A stretch of 64,000 bases of DNA from Paraburkholderia heleia NBRC 101817 (GTDB lineage Bacteria > Pseudomonadota > Gammaproteobacteria > Burkholderiales > Burkholderiaceae): contig NZ_BBJH01000029.1 in the NCBI RefSeq assembly GCF_000739775.1, forward strand, positions 62,001 through 126,000, read 5' to 3'. The notes under the pieces are model-generated. The model searched no databases and had not been told where the DNA came from. It saw only the letters and a program-made list of their open reading frames with translations. The position numbers and the translations under genes are program-made. Shown here piece by piece: positions 26,732-34,924 of this stretch (position 1 is the first letter of the stretch; each line of letters begins with the position of its first letter).

Positions 26732-29095
26732 GTGACCGTACGCAATCTCGATGCAGTGTTCCAGCCGAAATCCGTGGCCGTGATCGGCGCTTCGCAGCGC
26801 CCCGGCAGCATCGGCAGCATGGTGTGGCGGCGGCTGATCGAAGGCGGCTTCACGAGCCCGCTGTGGGCCGTCAATCCACGTCATGCGGGCGACTTCGAAG
26901 CCTTCGACGGCCGGCCCGTGCTCGCCGACGCGGGCGATCTGCCCGAAGCGCCCGGCGTCGCGATCATCTGCACGCGGCCCGCCACGTGGCCCGCGCTCGT
27001 GCATCGCCTCGGCGGCATGGGCACGCGCGCGGCGATCGTCGTCGGCGAGGTGCGCGACGAGGCCGATCAGGCCGACCTGCGCCATGCGCTCGCGGCGGCG
27101 CGCCCGCATCTGCTGCGCATCGTCGGCCCCGGCAGTCTCGGCGCGCTCACGCCCGCGCTCAACGCGCAGCTCGGCGCGGCGGCGTCGATTGCGCGCAAGG
27201 GCGGCGTGGCCTGGGTGTCGCAGTCCAACGCGCTCACCAACGCGGTGCTGCGCTGGGCCGCGCCGCGCGGCCTCGGCTTCTCGCACGTGATCGCGCTCGG
27301 CGACGAAGCCGACGTCGACGTGGGCGACGTGCTCGACTATCTCGCGAGCGACCCGGGCACGCGGGCCATCCTGCTCGAAGTGGACACGATCCGCGCGGCG
27401 CGCAAGTTCATGTCGGCGGCGCGTGCGGCGGCCCGCAACAAGCCCGTGCTCGCGTTGCGCAGCGGCCGCGACGACAAGGGCGACGCGCTCTACACGGCGG
27501 CGTTCCGGCGCGCGGGCCTCGTGCGCGTCGACACGCTCGACGATTTGCTCGACGAAATCGAAACGCTCGGCGTGGGCCGCGTGGCTGCGAGCGACAGCGC
27601 CACGCTCATCACGAGCGACCGCGGCGTGGCAACGCTTGCGCGCGACGCCTTCATGAAAGCCGGCGACACGCTCGCCCGCTGGAACGACGAAGCGATTGCG
27701 GCCGTCCAGGCCGCGCTGCCGCACGCGCAGGCCGGCAATCCGCTCGTGCTCGGCGAGACCGCGAAGTCCGAGCACTTCGGCCTCGCGCTGCAAACGCTGG
27801 CCACGCACCGCTCGAGCGGCACGGCGTTCGTCGTGCATGCGCCCACCCACAGTGCGCCGGTCGATGCGGTGGCGCGCACGCTGATCGAGCAACAGCGTTT
27901 CGCGTATCGCGGCATGCTCGCGTGCTTCTTCGGCGGCGTGGACGAAACGACGCGCGACGAACTGCACGCGCATGGCATTCCGGTGCACACCACGCCGCGG
28001 CGCCTGGCGCGCGCGTTTGCACGTCTCGTCGATTATCGGCTGGGCCGCGAGCTTTTGATGCAGACGCCGGAGACGATGCCCGCCCAGGGCCCGGCCGCGA
28101 TCGAGGCCGCGCAGAGCGAAGCGCGCGCGGCGCTGGCGGCCGGACGCACGGAACTGAAAGGGGAGGAGGCGGGCAGACTGCTGGCCTTGTTCGGGCTCGC
28201 CACGCAGGCGCAGGACGAACCGGGCGTCAAGCCGGTGGTGGACGTGTCGGTCGAGTTTCGCGACGACGACAACTTCGGCCCGGTGTTCCGCTTCGCCGCG
28301 CCTTCGCCCGACGACTTCTCGCCGCCGCTGCGCGTGTACAGCCTGCCGCCGCTGAACCCCGTGCTCTCGCGCGACATCGTCGCGCACTCGCCCTATGCGC
28401 GCTACACGGCGCCCGAGCCGACGCTGGCCGCGCTCACCGAGCTATCGCAGTTCGTGTGCGAGGTGCGGGAAATCGTGGGCTTGCGGCTGACGCTGCGCGT
28501 GCTGCCCGAGGCGGTCGTGGTCGTCGCGCCCTGCCTTCAGCTCGCGGAAAAGCGCAGCCGCTTCGCGATCATGCCGTATCCGCGGCGGCTGGAAGAGACC
28601 ATCGACTGGCACGGCCAGCGCCTCACGATCCGCCCGATCCGTCCCGAAGACGAGGCCATGCACCGCACGTTCGTCGAGTCGATGACGCCCGACGACCTGC
28701 GCCTGCGCTTCTTCTCGGCGGTGCGCAGCTTCGATCACACGCAGCTCGCGCGCATGACGCAGATCGATTACGACCGCGAGATGGCGCTGATCGCGGTCGT
28801 GCAGGGCGAGGACGGCCAGCCGCGCACGCTGGGGGTGGTGCGCGCCGTGGCCGACCCGGATAACGAGACCGCCGAGTTCGCGGTCGCGATTCTGTCGAAT
28901 CTCAAACGCGGCGGCCTGGGCCGCTTGCTGATGTCGCGCATCATCGAGTACGCGCGCTCGCGCGGCACGCACTGGCTGCTCGGCGAGGCGCTGCGCGAGA
29001 ACGCGCCGATGATCGGCCTCGCGCGCGCCTGCGGCTTCACCGTCACGCCCACCGAAGACCCGGGCGTGGTCGGTCTTCGCATGCCGCTCGACTGA
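26732..29095 (+). CDS. Pat/PatZ-like protein: degenerate acyl-CoA synthetase fused to GNAT acetyltransferase
   Basis: This 787-residue protein is probably a protein lysine acetyltransferase. The CoA-binding Rossmann domain at about 1-130 begins with FQPKSVAVIGASQRPGSIGS. Succinyl-CoA synthetase-like domains follow to about 470, and a GNAT domain occupies about 620-787 (LRLRFFSAVRSF, then LGRLLMSRIIEYARSRG binding acetyl-CoA). It is about 100 residues shorter than E. coli PatZ (886). The loop that carries the phospho-histidine in NDP-forming synthetases (SHTGALAG type) is absent between LRSGRDDKGD and ALYTAAFRRAG. The ATP-grasp lobe with the nucleotide lysine also appears removed, because RLLALFGL runs quickly into FGPVFRFA and LPPLNPVLSRD. 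The first half is therefore probably a ligand sensor. The start is a GTG at 26732 with GAGGAG 5 bases upstream. Confidence 0.85.
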   Translation: MTVRNLDAVFQPKSVAVIGASQRPGSIGSMVWRRLIEGGFTSPLWAVNPRHAGDFEAFDGRPVLADAGDLPEAPGVAIICTRPATWPALVHRLGGMGTRAAIVVGEVRDEADQADLRHALAAARPHLLRIVGPGSLGALTPALNAQLGAAASIARKGGVAWVSQSNALTNAVLRWAAPRGLGFSHVIALGDEADVDVGDVLDYLASDPGTRAILLEVDTIRAARKFMSAARAAARNKPVLALRSGRDDKGDALYTAAFRRAGLVRVDTLDDLLDEIETLGVGRVAASDSATLITSDRGVATLARDAFMKAGDTLARWNDEAIAAVQAALPHAQAGNPLVLGETAKSEHFGLALQTLATHRSSGTAFVVHAPTHSAPVDAVARTLIEQQRFAYRGMLACFFGGVDETTRDELHAHGIPVHTTPRRLARAFARLVDYRLGRELLMQTPETMPAQGPAAIEAAQSEARAALAAGRTELKGEEAGRLLALFGLATQAQDEPGVKPVVDVSVEFRDDDNFGPVFRFAAPSPDDFSPPLRVYSLPPLNPVLSRDIVAHSPYARYTAPEPTLAALTELSQFVCEVREIVGLRLTLRVLPEAVVVVAPCLQLAEKRSRFAIMPYPRRLEETIDWHGQRLTIRPIRPEDEAMHRTFVESMTPDDLRLRFFSAVRSFDHTQLARMTQIDYDREMALIAVVQGEDGQPRTLGVVRAVADPDNETAEFAVAILSNLKRGGLGRLLMSRIIEYARSRGTHWLLGEALRENAPMIGLARACGFTVTPTEDPGVVGLRMPLD

Positions 29096-29113
29096 GCCTG
29101 CGCGCCTGGCTGC

Positions 29114-29659
29114 TCAGGCGGCCAGCTTCGCGAGCGCGTCGTCGATCTGGCCGCGCGTGAGAGCGAGTTCTTCGAGCCATGCCTCGCCGTACTGCGCGCC
29201 GGTTTCCTTTTCCAGCCGGGCGATGGTCGCGGCGCAGCGCGCGGCGTCCTTGGGCGTGGCGATGAACGCCTTCACCGACTGGCCGCCCTGGAACGCCTCG
29301 AATAGCGGCGTGCGGATTTCCTCGGGCAGCGCGCGCGTAGTCCACTGGTGCGTCTTGCCGTTGAAGGTGAGCGAAGGCGGCAGCACGCGCTCCTTGCGCG
29401 TGGCCGGAATCAGGCCGAAATTGCGCGCGGCTTCGGCAATCTGCTCGGCCGTGAAAAGCTCCTCGGGAGCGATCTCGAATTGCGCGATGGCGGTTTCGAC
29501 GGTCTTCATCGCGTCGGCGCGGTCGTCGCGCTTTTTCTGCGCGCGCGCGACGATGTCGCGCAGCTCGTCGGCTTCGTTGGCCGTGATCGTGAAGCTCGCC
29601 TGTTTCTGCTGAAGCTCGGAAAAGCGCTGGAATTCTTGATCGGTCAGGAGTTTCGCCAT
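29114..29659 (-). CDS. Conserved-looking hypothetical protein, soluble
   Basis: This 181-residue protein has no signal peptide or membrane segment. It starts MAKLLTDQEFQRFSELQQKQ and is helical and charged to about residue 85. A short strand region (LPPSLTFNGKTHQWTTRALP) and a helical C-terminus (ATIARLEKETGAQYGEAWLE) follow. The open frame extends to 29713 through possible GTG codons, but the Ala/Arg-rich extension does not look like the rest. No strong Shine-Dalgarno decides. I do not recognise the family. It lies between the Pat-like gene (convergent) and the IclR gene on the same strand. Confidence 0.55.
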   Translation of the reverse strand: MAKLLTDQEFQRFSELQQKQASFTITANEADELRDIVARAQKKRDDRADAMKTVETAIAQFEIAPEELFTAEQIAEAARNFGLIPATRKERVLPPSLTFNGKTHQWTTRALPEEIRTPLFEAFQGGQSVKAFIATPKDAARCAATIARLEKETGAQYGEAWLEELALTRGQIDDALAKLAA

Positions 29660-29763
29660 GGGTTCGAATGCGCGTGAGCCGCTCGCCCGCCGTTTTGCGG
29701 CAGCGCGCGGCACACAGGTTTTTTTGAGAGGGCCGCCATTCTAACCGGTTTGCGCGGCCGGGC

Positions 29764-30597
29764 TCAGGCCGCGCCGTCCTCGCGAACCATCGACAAGGCC
29801 TGCACGGTCGCGCGCAGCATGTGCGTCGCCTCGTCGAGCGAGGGCGCGACATAGTCGTCGATGCGCTTGAGAAACGGGCAGGTCAGCGCCGCGATCGCCT
29901 GGCCCGAAGGCCCGAGCACCGGAAACGTCACGTCCGTCACGCCGAAAATCTGCTGACTGTCCTTGCGCGAGAAGCCCGCCTCGCGCACCTGCTCGCACGC
30001 GGCTTCCAGCGCCGCATGGTCGATCGCCACCTCGCCCTTCACCTTCGTATGCTCCGCGAGCATGTGCGCGCGCTGCTCGGGCGTTTGCCAGGCGAGGAGG
30101 GTGCGGCCCGAACTCGTGTCGACGAGACCCACGCGTGAACCCAGCCGCACCGCGATACCCCATGTGCCCGGCCCGTCCACCTGGGCGATCACCAGCAGGT
30201 TGCCGCGGTCGTACACGGTGAGATGGCAGGACTGCTCGGCTTCGTCGGCGAAGCGCTGCATGAGCGGCAGCGCTTCCGAAATCAGGCGCTCCATGGGCGG
30301 GTGACGGTGGGCGAGCGCGAAGAGCTTGAGGCTCAGCGCATAGCGGTCGCCGCCTTCCGACCGGATGACGTACTGGCGCGCCACCAGCCGCTCGAGCATG
30401 CGGTAAATCTCGCTCGCATTGCGCCCCAGCGCCTTCGTGATCTCGGCGCGCGTGAGGCCGGCGCGCTGCTCCGCAAGCAGTTCGAGGATGTCGAGCCCCT
30501 TGTCCAGCGCGGGCGCGCGATAGCGGTCGGCGTCGTCTTTCTCGTCGGCTTCTTCGGGCACGTTGTCCATCTGGATTTTCTTCGGCTTCTTTTCCAT
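29764..30597 (-). CDS. IclR-family regulator of the deoxy-sugar catabolic operon
   Basis: This is a 277-residue regulator. An acidic N-terminal leader precedes the winged helix-turn-helix at about 28-90 (GLDILELLAEQRAGLTRAEI then LGRNASEIYRMLERL). The IclR effector domain occupies about 105-270 (DRGNLLVIAQVDGPGTWGIA, RVGLVDTSSGRTLLAW). The ATG at 30597 has GGGGA 9 bases upstream; the frame extends further without support. It is divergent from the sugar ABC transporter and dehydratase operon, with 232 bp between starts that contain nested inverted repeats, so it most likely represses that operon and responds to a sugar acid intermediate. C. jejuni also has an IclR-type regulator in its L-fucose locus. 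Confidence 0.9.
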   Translation of the reverse strand: MEKKPKKIQMDNVPEEADEKDDADRYRAPALDKGLDILELLAEQRAGLTRAEITKALGRNASEIYRMLERLVARQYVIRSEGGDRYALSLKLFALAHRHPPMERLISEALPLMQRFADEAEQSCHLTVYDRGNLLVIAQVDGPGTWGIAVRLGSRVGLVDTSSGRTLLAWQTPEQRAHMLAEHTKVKGEVAIDHAALEAACEQVREAGFSRKDSQQIFGVTDVTFPVLGPSGQAIAALTCPFLKRIDDYVAPSLDEATHMLRATVQALSMVREDGAA

Positions 30598-30645
30598 TCG
30601 ATCGTCCCCAGGGAAATCACGGACCCATGTTGCACTGCACATCGC

Positions 30646-30675
30646 TTGACCTTGTGATGTGCGTATATGAATAAT
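30646..30675 (+). promoter_or_regulatory. Candidate sigma70 promoter of the sugar operon
   Basis: TTGACC (30646-30651) and AATAAT (30670-30675) are separated by 18 bases. The left arm of the nested inverted repeat overlaps the spacer and the right arm lies just past the expected transcript start. The start codon of the binding protein is at 30830, leaving a leader of about 150 bases. Confidence 0.5.
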
Positions 30676-30697
30676 ACGTTCACTGGTGAATATACGC
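30661..30697. promoter_or_regulatory. Nested inverted repeats, probable IclR operator
   Basis: The outer arms are GCGTATAT (30661-30668) and ATATACGC (30690-30697). The inner arms are TTCAC (30679-30683) and GTGAA (30686-30690). Both are perfect. Their position over the promoter of the sugar operon and between it and the divergent IclR gene fits repressor control. Confidence 0.6.
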
Positions 30698-30829
30698 CAG
30701 TGTCGTCAGACAAGGAAAGGCAGCAGCAACGGGTCGCCGGCGCTTCGGGCATTCCACGTGGGCGCGGCACACACATGCGGTTCATCAACGACAGAATCGG
30801 CGTGCGAGGCGCGTCGACAGGAGACAGAC

Positions 30830-31912
30830 ATGGCGTTCGCATCCGGGCTCTCGAAGGCCCGCCGCTCCACCGGAATTCAACCAGCGCGCGGCGCCTTCGC
30901 GCGCGCCGCCACCAGGACGCTGTGCGTCGCCGCGGCCTGTGCTGCGGCGTTCGGCGCGTCGGGTGCAACTAGCGCAGCCGAACCCGGCAAGGTCGGCCTT
31001 GGCCTGCCGCTCCTCACTTCGCCGTTCTGGCAGTCGTACAACAACTACCTCGGCGCTTATGCGAAGCAGGACGGCATCGACATCCTCGCGCCCGTGAACT
31101 CGAACAACGATCCCGCCCAGCAGATCACGGACATGAACAACATGATCAATCTGGGCGCGAAGGGCATCGTGGTCGGCCCGATCGATTCGGCGGCGATCAG
31201 CCGCGCGCTCGCTAACGCGGCGCAAAAAGACGTGAAGGTCGTGGCCGTGGACGTCGCGCCCACGCAGGGCAACGTGGCGATGGTCGTGCGCGCCGACAAT
31301 CGTGCGTACGGCGAGCAGGCCTGCAAATACATCGGCGAGCACGTGAAGTCGGGCAAGGTCGTGCAGATCATGGGCGACCTCGCCTCGGTGAATGGCCGCG
31401 ACCGCTCGGAAGCGTTCCGCGCGTGCCTGAAGCACTATCCGAATCTGTCGCTGCTCGAGATTCCGGCGGGCTGGAAAGGCGACGTCGCGGCGAGCGCGCT
31501 GGACAGCCTGCTCACCGCGAACCCGGACGTGAAGGGCATCTACATGCAGGCAGGCGGCGTGTATCTCTCGCCCACGCTGCAAACGCTGCGCCGCAAGCAG
31601 TTGCTGTTTCCCGCGGGCGATCCGAAGCACATCGTAATCGTTTCCAATGACGGCATTCCGCAGGAGTTCGAAGCGATTCGCAAGGGCGAGATCGATGCGA
31701 CGGTATCCCAGCCCGCCGACCTCTATGCGAAGTACGGCCTCTACTACATCAAGGCCGCGCTGGAGGGCAAGACGTTCAAGCCGGGCAAGACCGATCACGA
31801 CAGCACCATCGTCCAGCTGCAGTCCGGCATGCTCGAAGACCAGTTGCCGGCGCCGCTCGTGACAAAGCAGAACGTCGACGACAAGAACCTGTGGGGCAAT
31901 ACCGTCAAATGA
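30830..31912 (+). CDS. Sugar ABC transporter, periplasmic binding protein
   Basis: This 360-residue exported protein has a long basic signal peptide with a hydrophobic core near residues 28-45 (CVAAACAAAFGASGATSA, cleavage after SAA or nearby). The mature part is a type I periplasmic-binding fold of the ribose/rhamnose class (PLLTSPFWQSYNNYLGAYAK, then GAKGIVVGPIDSAAISRAL). The ATG at 30830 has AGGAGACAG upstream; upstream in-frame codons are unsupported. Its stop overlaps the ATPase start (ATGA). Given the catabolic genes behind it, it probably binds L-fucose or a sugar of the same stereochemistry. Confidence 0.9.
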   Translation: MAFASGLSKARRSTGIQPARGAFARAATRTLCVAAACAAAFGASGATSAAEPGKVGLGLPLLTSPFWQSYNNYLGAYAKQDGIDILAPVNSNNDPAQQITDMNNMINLGAKGIVVGPIDSAAISRALANAAQKDVKVVAVDVAPTQGNVAMVVRADNRAYGEQACKYIGEHVKSGKVVQIMGDLASVNGRDRSEAFRACLKHYPNLSLLEIPAGWKGDVAASALDSLLTANPDVKGIYMQAGGVYLSPTLQTLRRKQLLFPAGDPKHIVIVSNDGIPQEFEAIRKGEIDATVSQPADLYAKYGLYYIKAALEGKTFKPGKTDHDSTIVQLQSGMLEDQLPAPLVTKQNVDDKNLWGNTVK

Positions 31913-33507
31913 ACGATCGAACCAGCGATCGGGCCGTGGCGGATAGCGCGCCGCCATGGGGCGGCGCGGTCTCGGTGGGCAGCCGCGAGGCGGCCATGCG
32001 AGCCCGCTTGCCGGTGGTCGAGGCGAGCGGCGTGACGAAGCGCTATGGCTTCACCGCCGCGCTCGCCGACGTGAGCCTGCGCGTCATGGCCGGCGAATCG
32101 CACGCGCTGGTGGGTCGCAACGGCGCGGGCAAGTCCACGCTCGTGTCGATCCTCACCGGCCTGCGCAAGCCCGACGAAGGCAGCGTGCGCTTCAATGGCG
32201 AGAGTGCGCCCGCGCTCGCCGACCGCGACGCCTGGCGCGAGCGCGTGGCCTGCGTGTATCAGCATTCGACCATCATTCGCGATCTCACGGTCGCGGAGAA
32301 CCTCTTCATCAATCGCCAGCCAGGCAGGCGCGGGGTGATCGACTGGCCAACCATGCGCCGCGACGCGCGTGCGCTGCTCGACCACTGGCGCATCGACGTG
32401 CGCGAGGACGCGCGCGCCGGCGACCTCACCGTCGAGGCGCGCCAGCTCGTGGAGATCGCACGGGCGCTTTCGTACGGCGCGCGTTTCATCATCCTCGACG
32501 AACCGACCGCGCAGCTCGACGGCGAGGAAATCAAGCGCCTTTTCCGCCGTATCGACGAATTGCAGCGCGAAGGCGTGACGTTCCTGTTCATCTCGCACCA
32601 TTTGCAGGAGGTGTACGAGATTTGCCAGGCCGTCACGGTGCTGCGCGACGCGCGCCACATCGTGAGCGCAAGCGTGGCTGAGTTGCCGCGCGAGCGGCTC
32701 ATCGAAGCCATGACGGGCGAGCGCGGCGGCCTGCACGTCGCCGATGCGGCGGCGCGCGCGGCGCTGCCCGCCAACGCGCCGCTCGCGCTCGAAGTGCGCG
32801 GTCTCGCGGGGCATGACTATCGCGACGTGTCGTTCACGCTCAAGCGCGGCGAAGTGGTCGGCCTCACGGGCGCGACGAGCAGCGGCCGCACGAGCGTGGG
32901 CGAGGCGATTGCGGGGCTCGCGGCGCAGCGCGCGGGCGAGATTCGCGTGAAAGGCGCGCCGCTCAAGCCCGGCGACGTGCCCGCGGCGCTTGCGAGCGGC
33001 GTGAGCTGCGTGCCGAAGGACCGCCATCACGAAGGGCTCGTGCTCACGCAGTCGGTGGCCGAGAACGCTTCCATGACGATTGCGGGGTTGCTCGGGCGCT
33101 TCGGTTTCGCATCGCCGGCGAAAAAGCAGGCATTCGGCAAGCGCATGATCGAGACGCTCGGCATCGTCGCGCAAGGTCCGGATCATGTCGTTTCGGGGCT
33201 TTCGGGCGGCAACCAGCAAAAGGTGGTGATGGCTCGCGCGTTGGCAAGCAATCCTGAGGTTCTCGTGCTGATCGACCCCACGGCGGGCGTGGACGTGAAG
33301 TCGAAGGAAGCGCTGCTCTCGGTCGTGGAGCGCGTGCGCGACGAAGGCAAGGCTGTGCTCGTGGTGTCGAGCGAACTCGACGACTTGCGCACCTGCGACC
33401 GCGTGCTCGTGATGTTTCGCGGCGAGGTGGTCGCCGAAATGGCGGCCGGATGGCAGGACCACGAACTGATCGCATCGATTGAAGGAGTCGATCTCCATGA
33501 AGAATAG
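31909..33507 (+). CDS. Sugar ABC transporter ATPase (RbsA/XylG type, two nucleotide domains)
   Basis: This 532-residue cytoplasmic protein has two fused ATPase domains. The first has Walker A GRNGAGKSTLVSILTG and Walker B FIILDEPTAQLD. Its signature region is degenerate (LTVEARQLVEIARAL). The second has an altered Walker A (LTGATSSGRTSVGEAIAG) and a normal signature (LSGGNQQKVVMARAL), as is usual for RbsA-type proteins. An ATG at 31891 is in frame, but the ATG at 31909 overlaps the previous stop and is preferred. It works with the single permease that follows, presumably as a homodimer. Confidence 0.92.
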   Translation: MNDRTSDRAVADSAPPWGGAVSVGSREAAMRARLPVVEASGVTKRYGFTAALADVSLRVMAGESHALVGRNGAGKSTLVSILTGLRKPDEGSVRFNGESAPALADRDAWRERVACVYQHSTIIRDLTVAENLFINRQPGRRGVIDWPTMRRDARALLDHWRIDVREDARAGDLTVEARQLVEIARALSYGARFIILDEPTAQLDGEEIKRLFRRIDELQREGVTFLFISHHLQEVYEICQAVTVLRDARHIVSASVAELPRERLIEAMTGERGGLHVADAAARAALPANAPLALEVRGLAGHDYRDVSFTLKRGEVVGLTGATSSGRTSVGEAIAGLAAQRAGEIRVKGAPLKPGDVPAALASGVSCVPKDRHHEGLVLTQSVAENASMTIAGLLGRFGFASPAKKQAFGKRMIETLGIVAQGPDHVVSGLSGGNQQKVVMARALASNPEVLVLIDPTAGVDVKSKEALLSVVERVRDEGKAVLVVSSELDDLRTCDRVLVMFRGEVVAEMAAGWQDHELIASIEGVDLHEE

Positions 33508-34537
33508 TGTTTCGACGCCCGCGTTCGCGGCGGCGCAGGCCGATGCGGCCGCGAGCGCTCGCCGGGCGCGTCCGCGCATGCAGCTGGCGCGCCTGCGCGA
33601 TTTTGCGCTGCTGCCCGCGCTGGTACTGCTGCTCGTGATCGGCGGTTTCGTGAGCCCGAGCTTTCTCACGCGGGCGAATCTCATCAGCGTGCTCGGGGCT
33701 TCCGCTGCGCTCGCGCTCGTGGTGCTCGCCGAATCGCTCATCGTCCTCACCGGTAAATTCGATCTTTCGCTCGAATCGACCGTGGGCATTGCGCCCGCCG
33801 TTGGCGCGATGCTCGTCATGCCGGCTGCTTCGGCGGGCTTCGGCCTGCAATGGCCTGCCTTTGCAGGGCTCGCCGCCATCGTGGCGGTGGGCGCGCTGAT
33901 CGGTTTCATCAACGGCTTTCTGGTCGTGCGGCTGCGTCTGAACGCCTTTATCGTCACGCTGGCCATGCTGATCGTTCTGCGCGGCATGCTCGTGGGCGCA
34001 ACCAAGGGCGGCACGCTTTTCGACATGCCGTCGTCGTTCTTCACGCTCGCCACCACCATCGTGCTCGGGCTGCCGGTTTCCGTATGGCTTGCCGCTGCCG
34101 CGTTCGCGATTGCCGCGTTCATGCTGCGCTATCACCGCGTGGGCCGCGCGCTCTATGCGATCGGCGGCAATCCCGATGCGGCGCGCGCCGCGGGCATTCG
34201 GGTGGAGCGCATCACGTGGGGCGTGTTCGTGCTCGGCAGCGTGCTCGCGGCGATTGGCGGGCTGATCGTCACCGGCTATGTGGGCGCGATCAACGCGAAT
34301 CAGGGCAACGGCATGATCTTCACGGTGTTTGCGGCGGCCGTGATCGGCGGCATTTCGCTCGATGGCGGCAAGGGCACGATGCTCGGCGCGCTCTCGGGCG
34401 TGCTGCTGCTCGGCGTGGTGCAGAACCTGCTCACGCTCGCCCAGGTGCCGTCGTTCTGGATTCAGGCGATTTACGGAGCGATCATCCTCGGCTCGCTGAT
34501 GGTGGCGCGGCTCGCCGGCGGCGAGGCACAGAACTAA
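33497..34537 (+). CDS. Sugar ABC transporter permease (RbsC-like)
   Basis: This 346-residue inner-membrane protein has about 8-10 helices. Family features are ALALVVLAESLIVLTGKFDL, RLRLNAFIVTLAMLIVLRG and VGRALYAIGGNPDAARAAGI, the last being the loop that docks the ATPase. The ATG at 33497 is preceded by GAAGGAG with a 9-base spacing and overlaps the end of the ATPase gene by 11 bases. It is the only permease in the operon, so the channel is probably a homodimer. Confidence 0.92.
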   Translation: MKNSVSTPAFAAAQADAAASARRARPRMQLARLRDFALLPALVLLLVIGGFVSPSFLTRANLISVLGASAALALVVLAESLIVLTGKFDLSLESTVGIAPAVGAMLVMPAASAGFGLQWPAFAGLAAIVAVGALIGFINGFLVVRLRLNAFIVTLAMLIVLRGMLVGATKGGTLFDMPSSFFTLATTIVLGLPVSVWLAAAAFAIAAFMLRYHRVGRALYAIGGNPDAARAAGIRVERITWGVFVLGSVLAAIGGLIVTGYVGAINANQGNGMIFTVFAAAVIGGISLDGGKGTMLGALSGVLLLGVVQNLLTLAQVPSFWIQAIYGAIILGSLMVARLAGGEAQN

Positions 34538-34552
34538 ACGCGGAGACTATCT

Positions 34553-34882
34553 GTGAACGGCAACGCACCCCATACCGACGCCCGCCTCATTCTGCTCGCG
34601 CCTGAGGACAACTGCCTGATCGCGGCGGCGCGCCTGGCAGCCGGCGAGACGGTGGAAATAGAAGGCGAGCGCGTGACGCTCGCGAAGACGATCGAACTCG
34701 GCCACAAAGTGGCGCGCCACGCGCTCGCGCAAGACGGGAAGGTGCTGCGCTATGGCGCGCGCATCGGCCACGTGAACGAGCCGGTGGCGCGCGGCGAGCA
34801 TTTGCACACGCACAACCTCGAAAGCGATTACTTGCCGACCTATACGCACGACGCGGGGCACGAGTTCGTGCCGCACGCGTAA
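34553..34882 (+). CDS. UxaA-type dehydratase, small (SAF-domain) subunit
   Basis: This 109-residue protein corresponds to the N-terminal SAF domain of altronate/galactarate dehydratases (ILLAPEDNCLIAAARLAAGE, then GHKVARHALAQDGKVLRYGA and HVNEPVARGEHLHTHNL). In E. coli UxaA this domain is fused to the catalytic part; here it is a separate gene directly before it, as in some other sugar acid dehydratases. The start is a GTG at 34553, 15 bp after the permease stop. It should associate with the large subunit encoded at 34925 and help bind the carboxylate substrate. Confidence 0.88.
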   Translation: MNGNAPHTDARLILLAPEDNCLIAAARLAAGETVEIEGERVTLAKTIELGHKVARHALAQDGKVLRYGARIGHVNEPVARGEHLHTHNLESDYLPTYTHDAGHEFVPHA

Positions 34883-34924
34883 CGCCACCATGATGCGGCA
34901 TGCGCCGCGAGCAGGATTCAAGTT

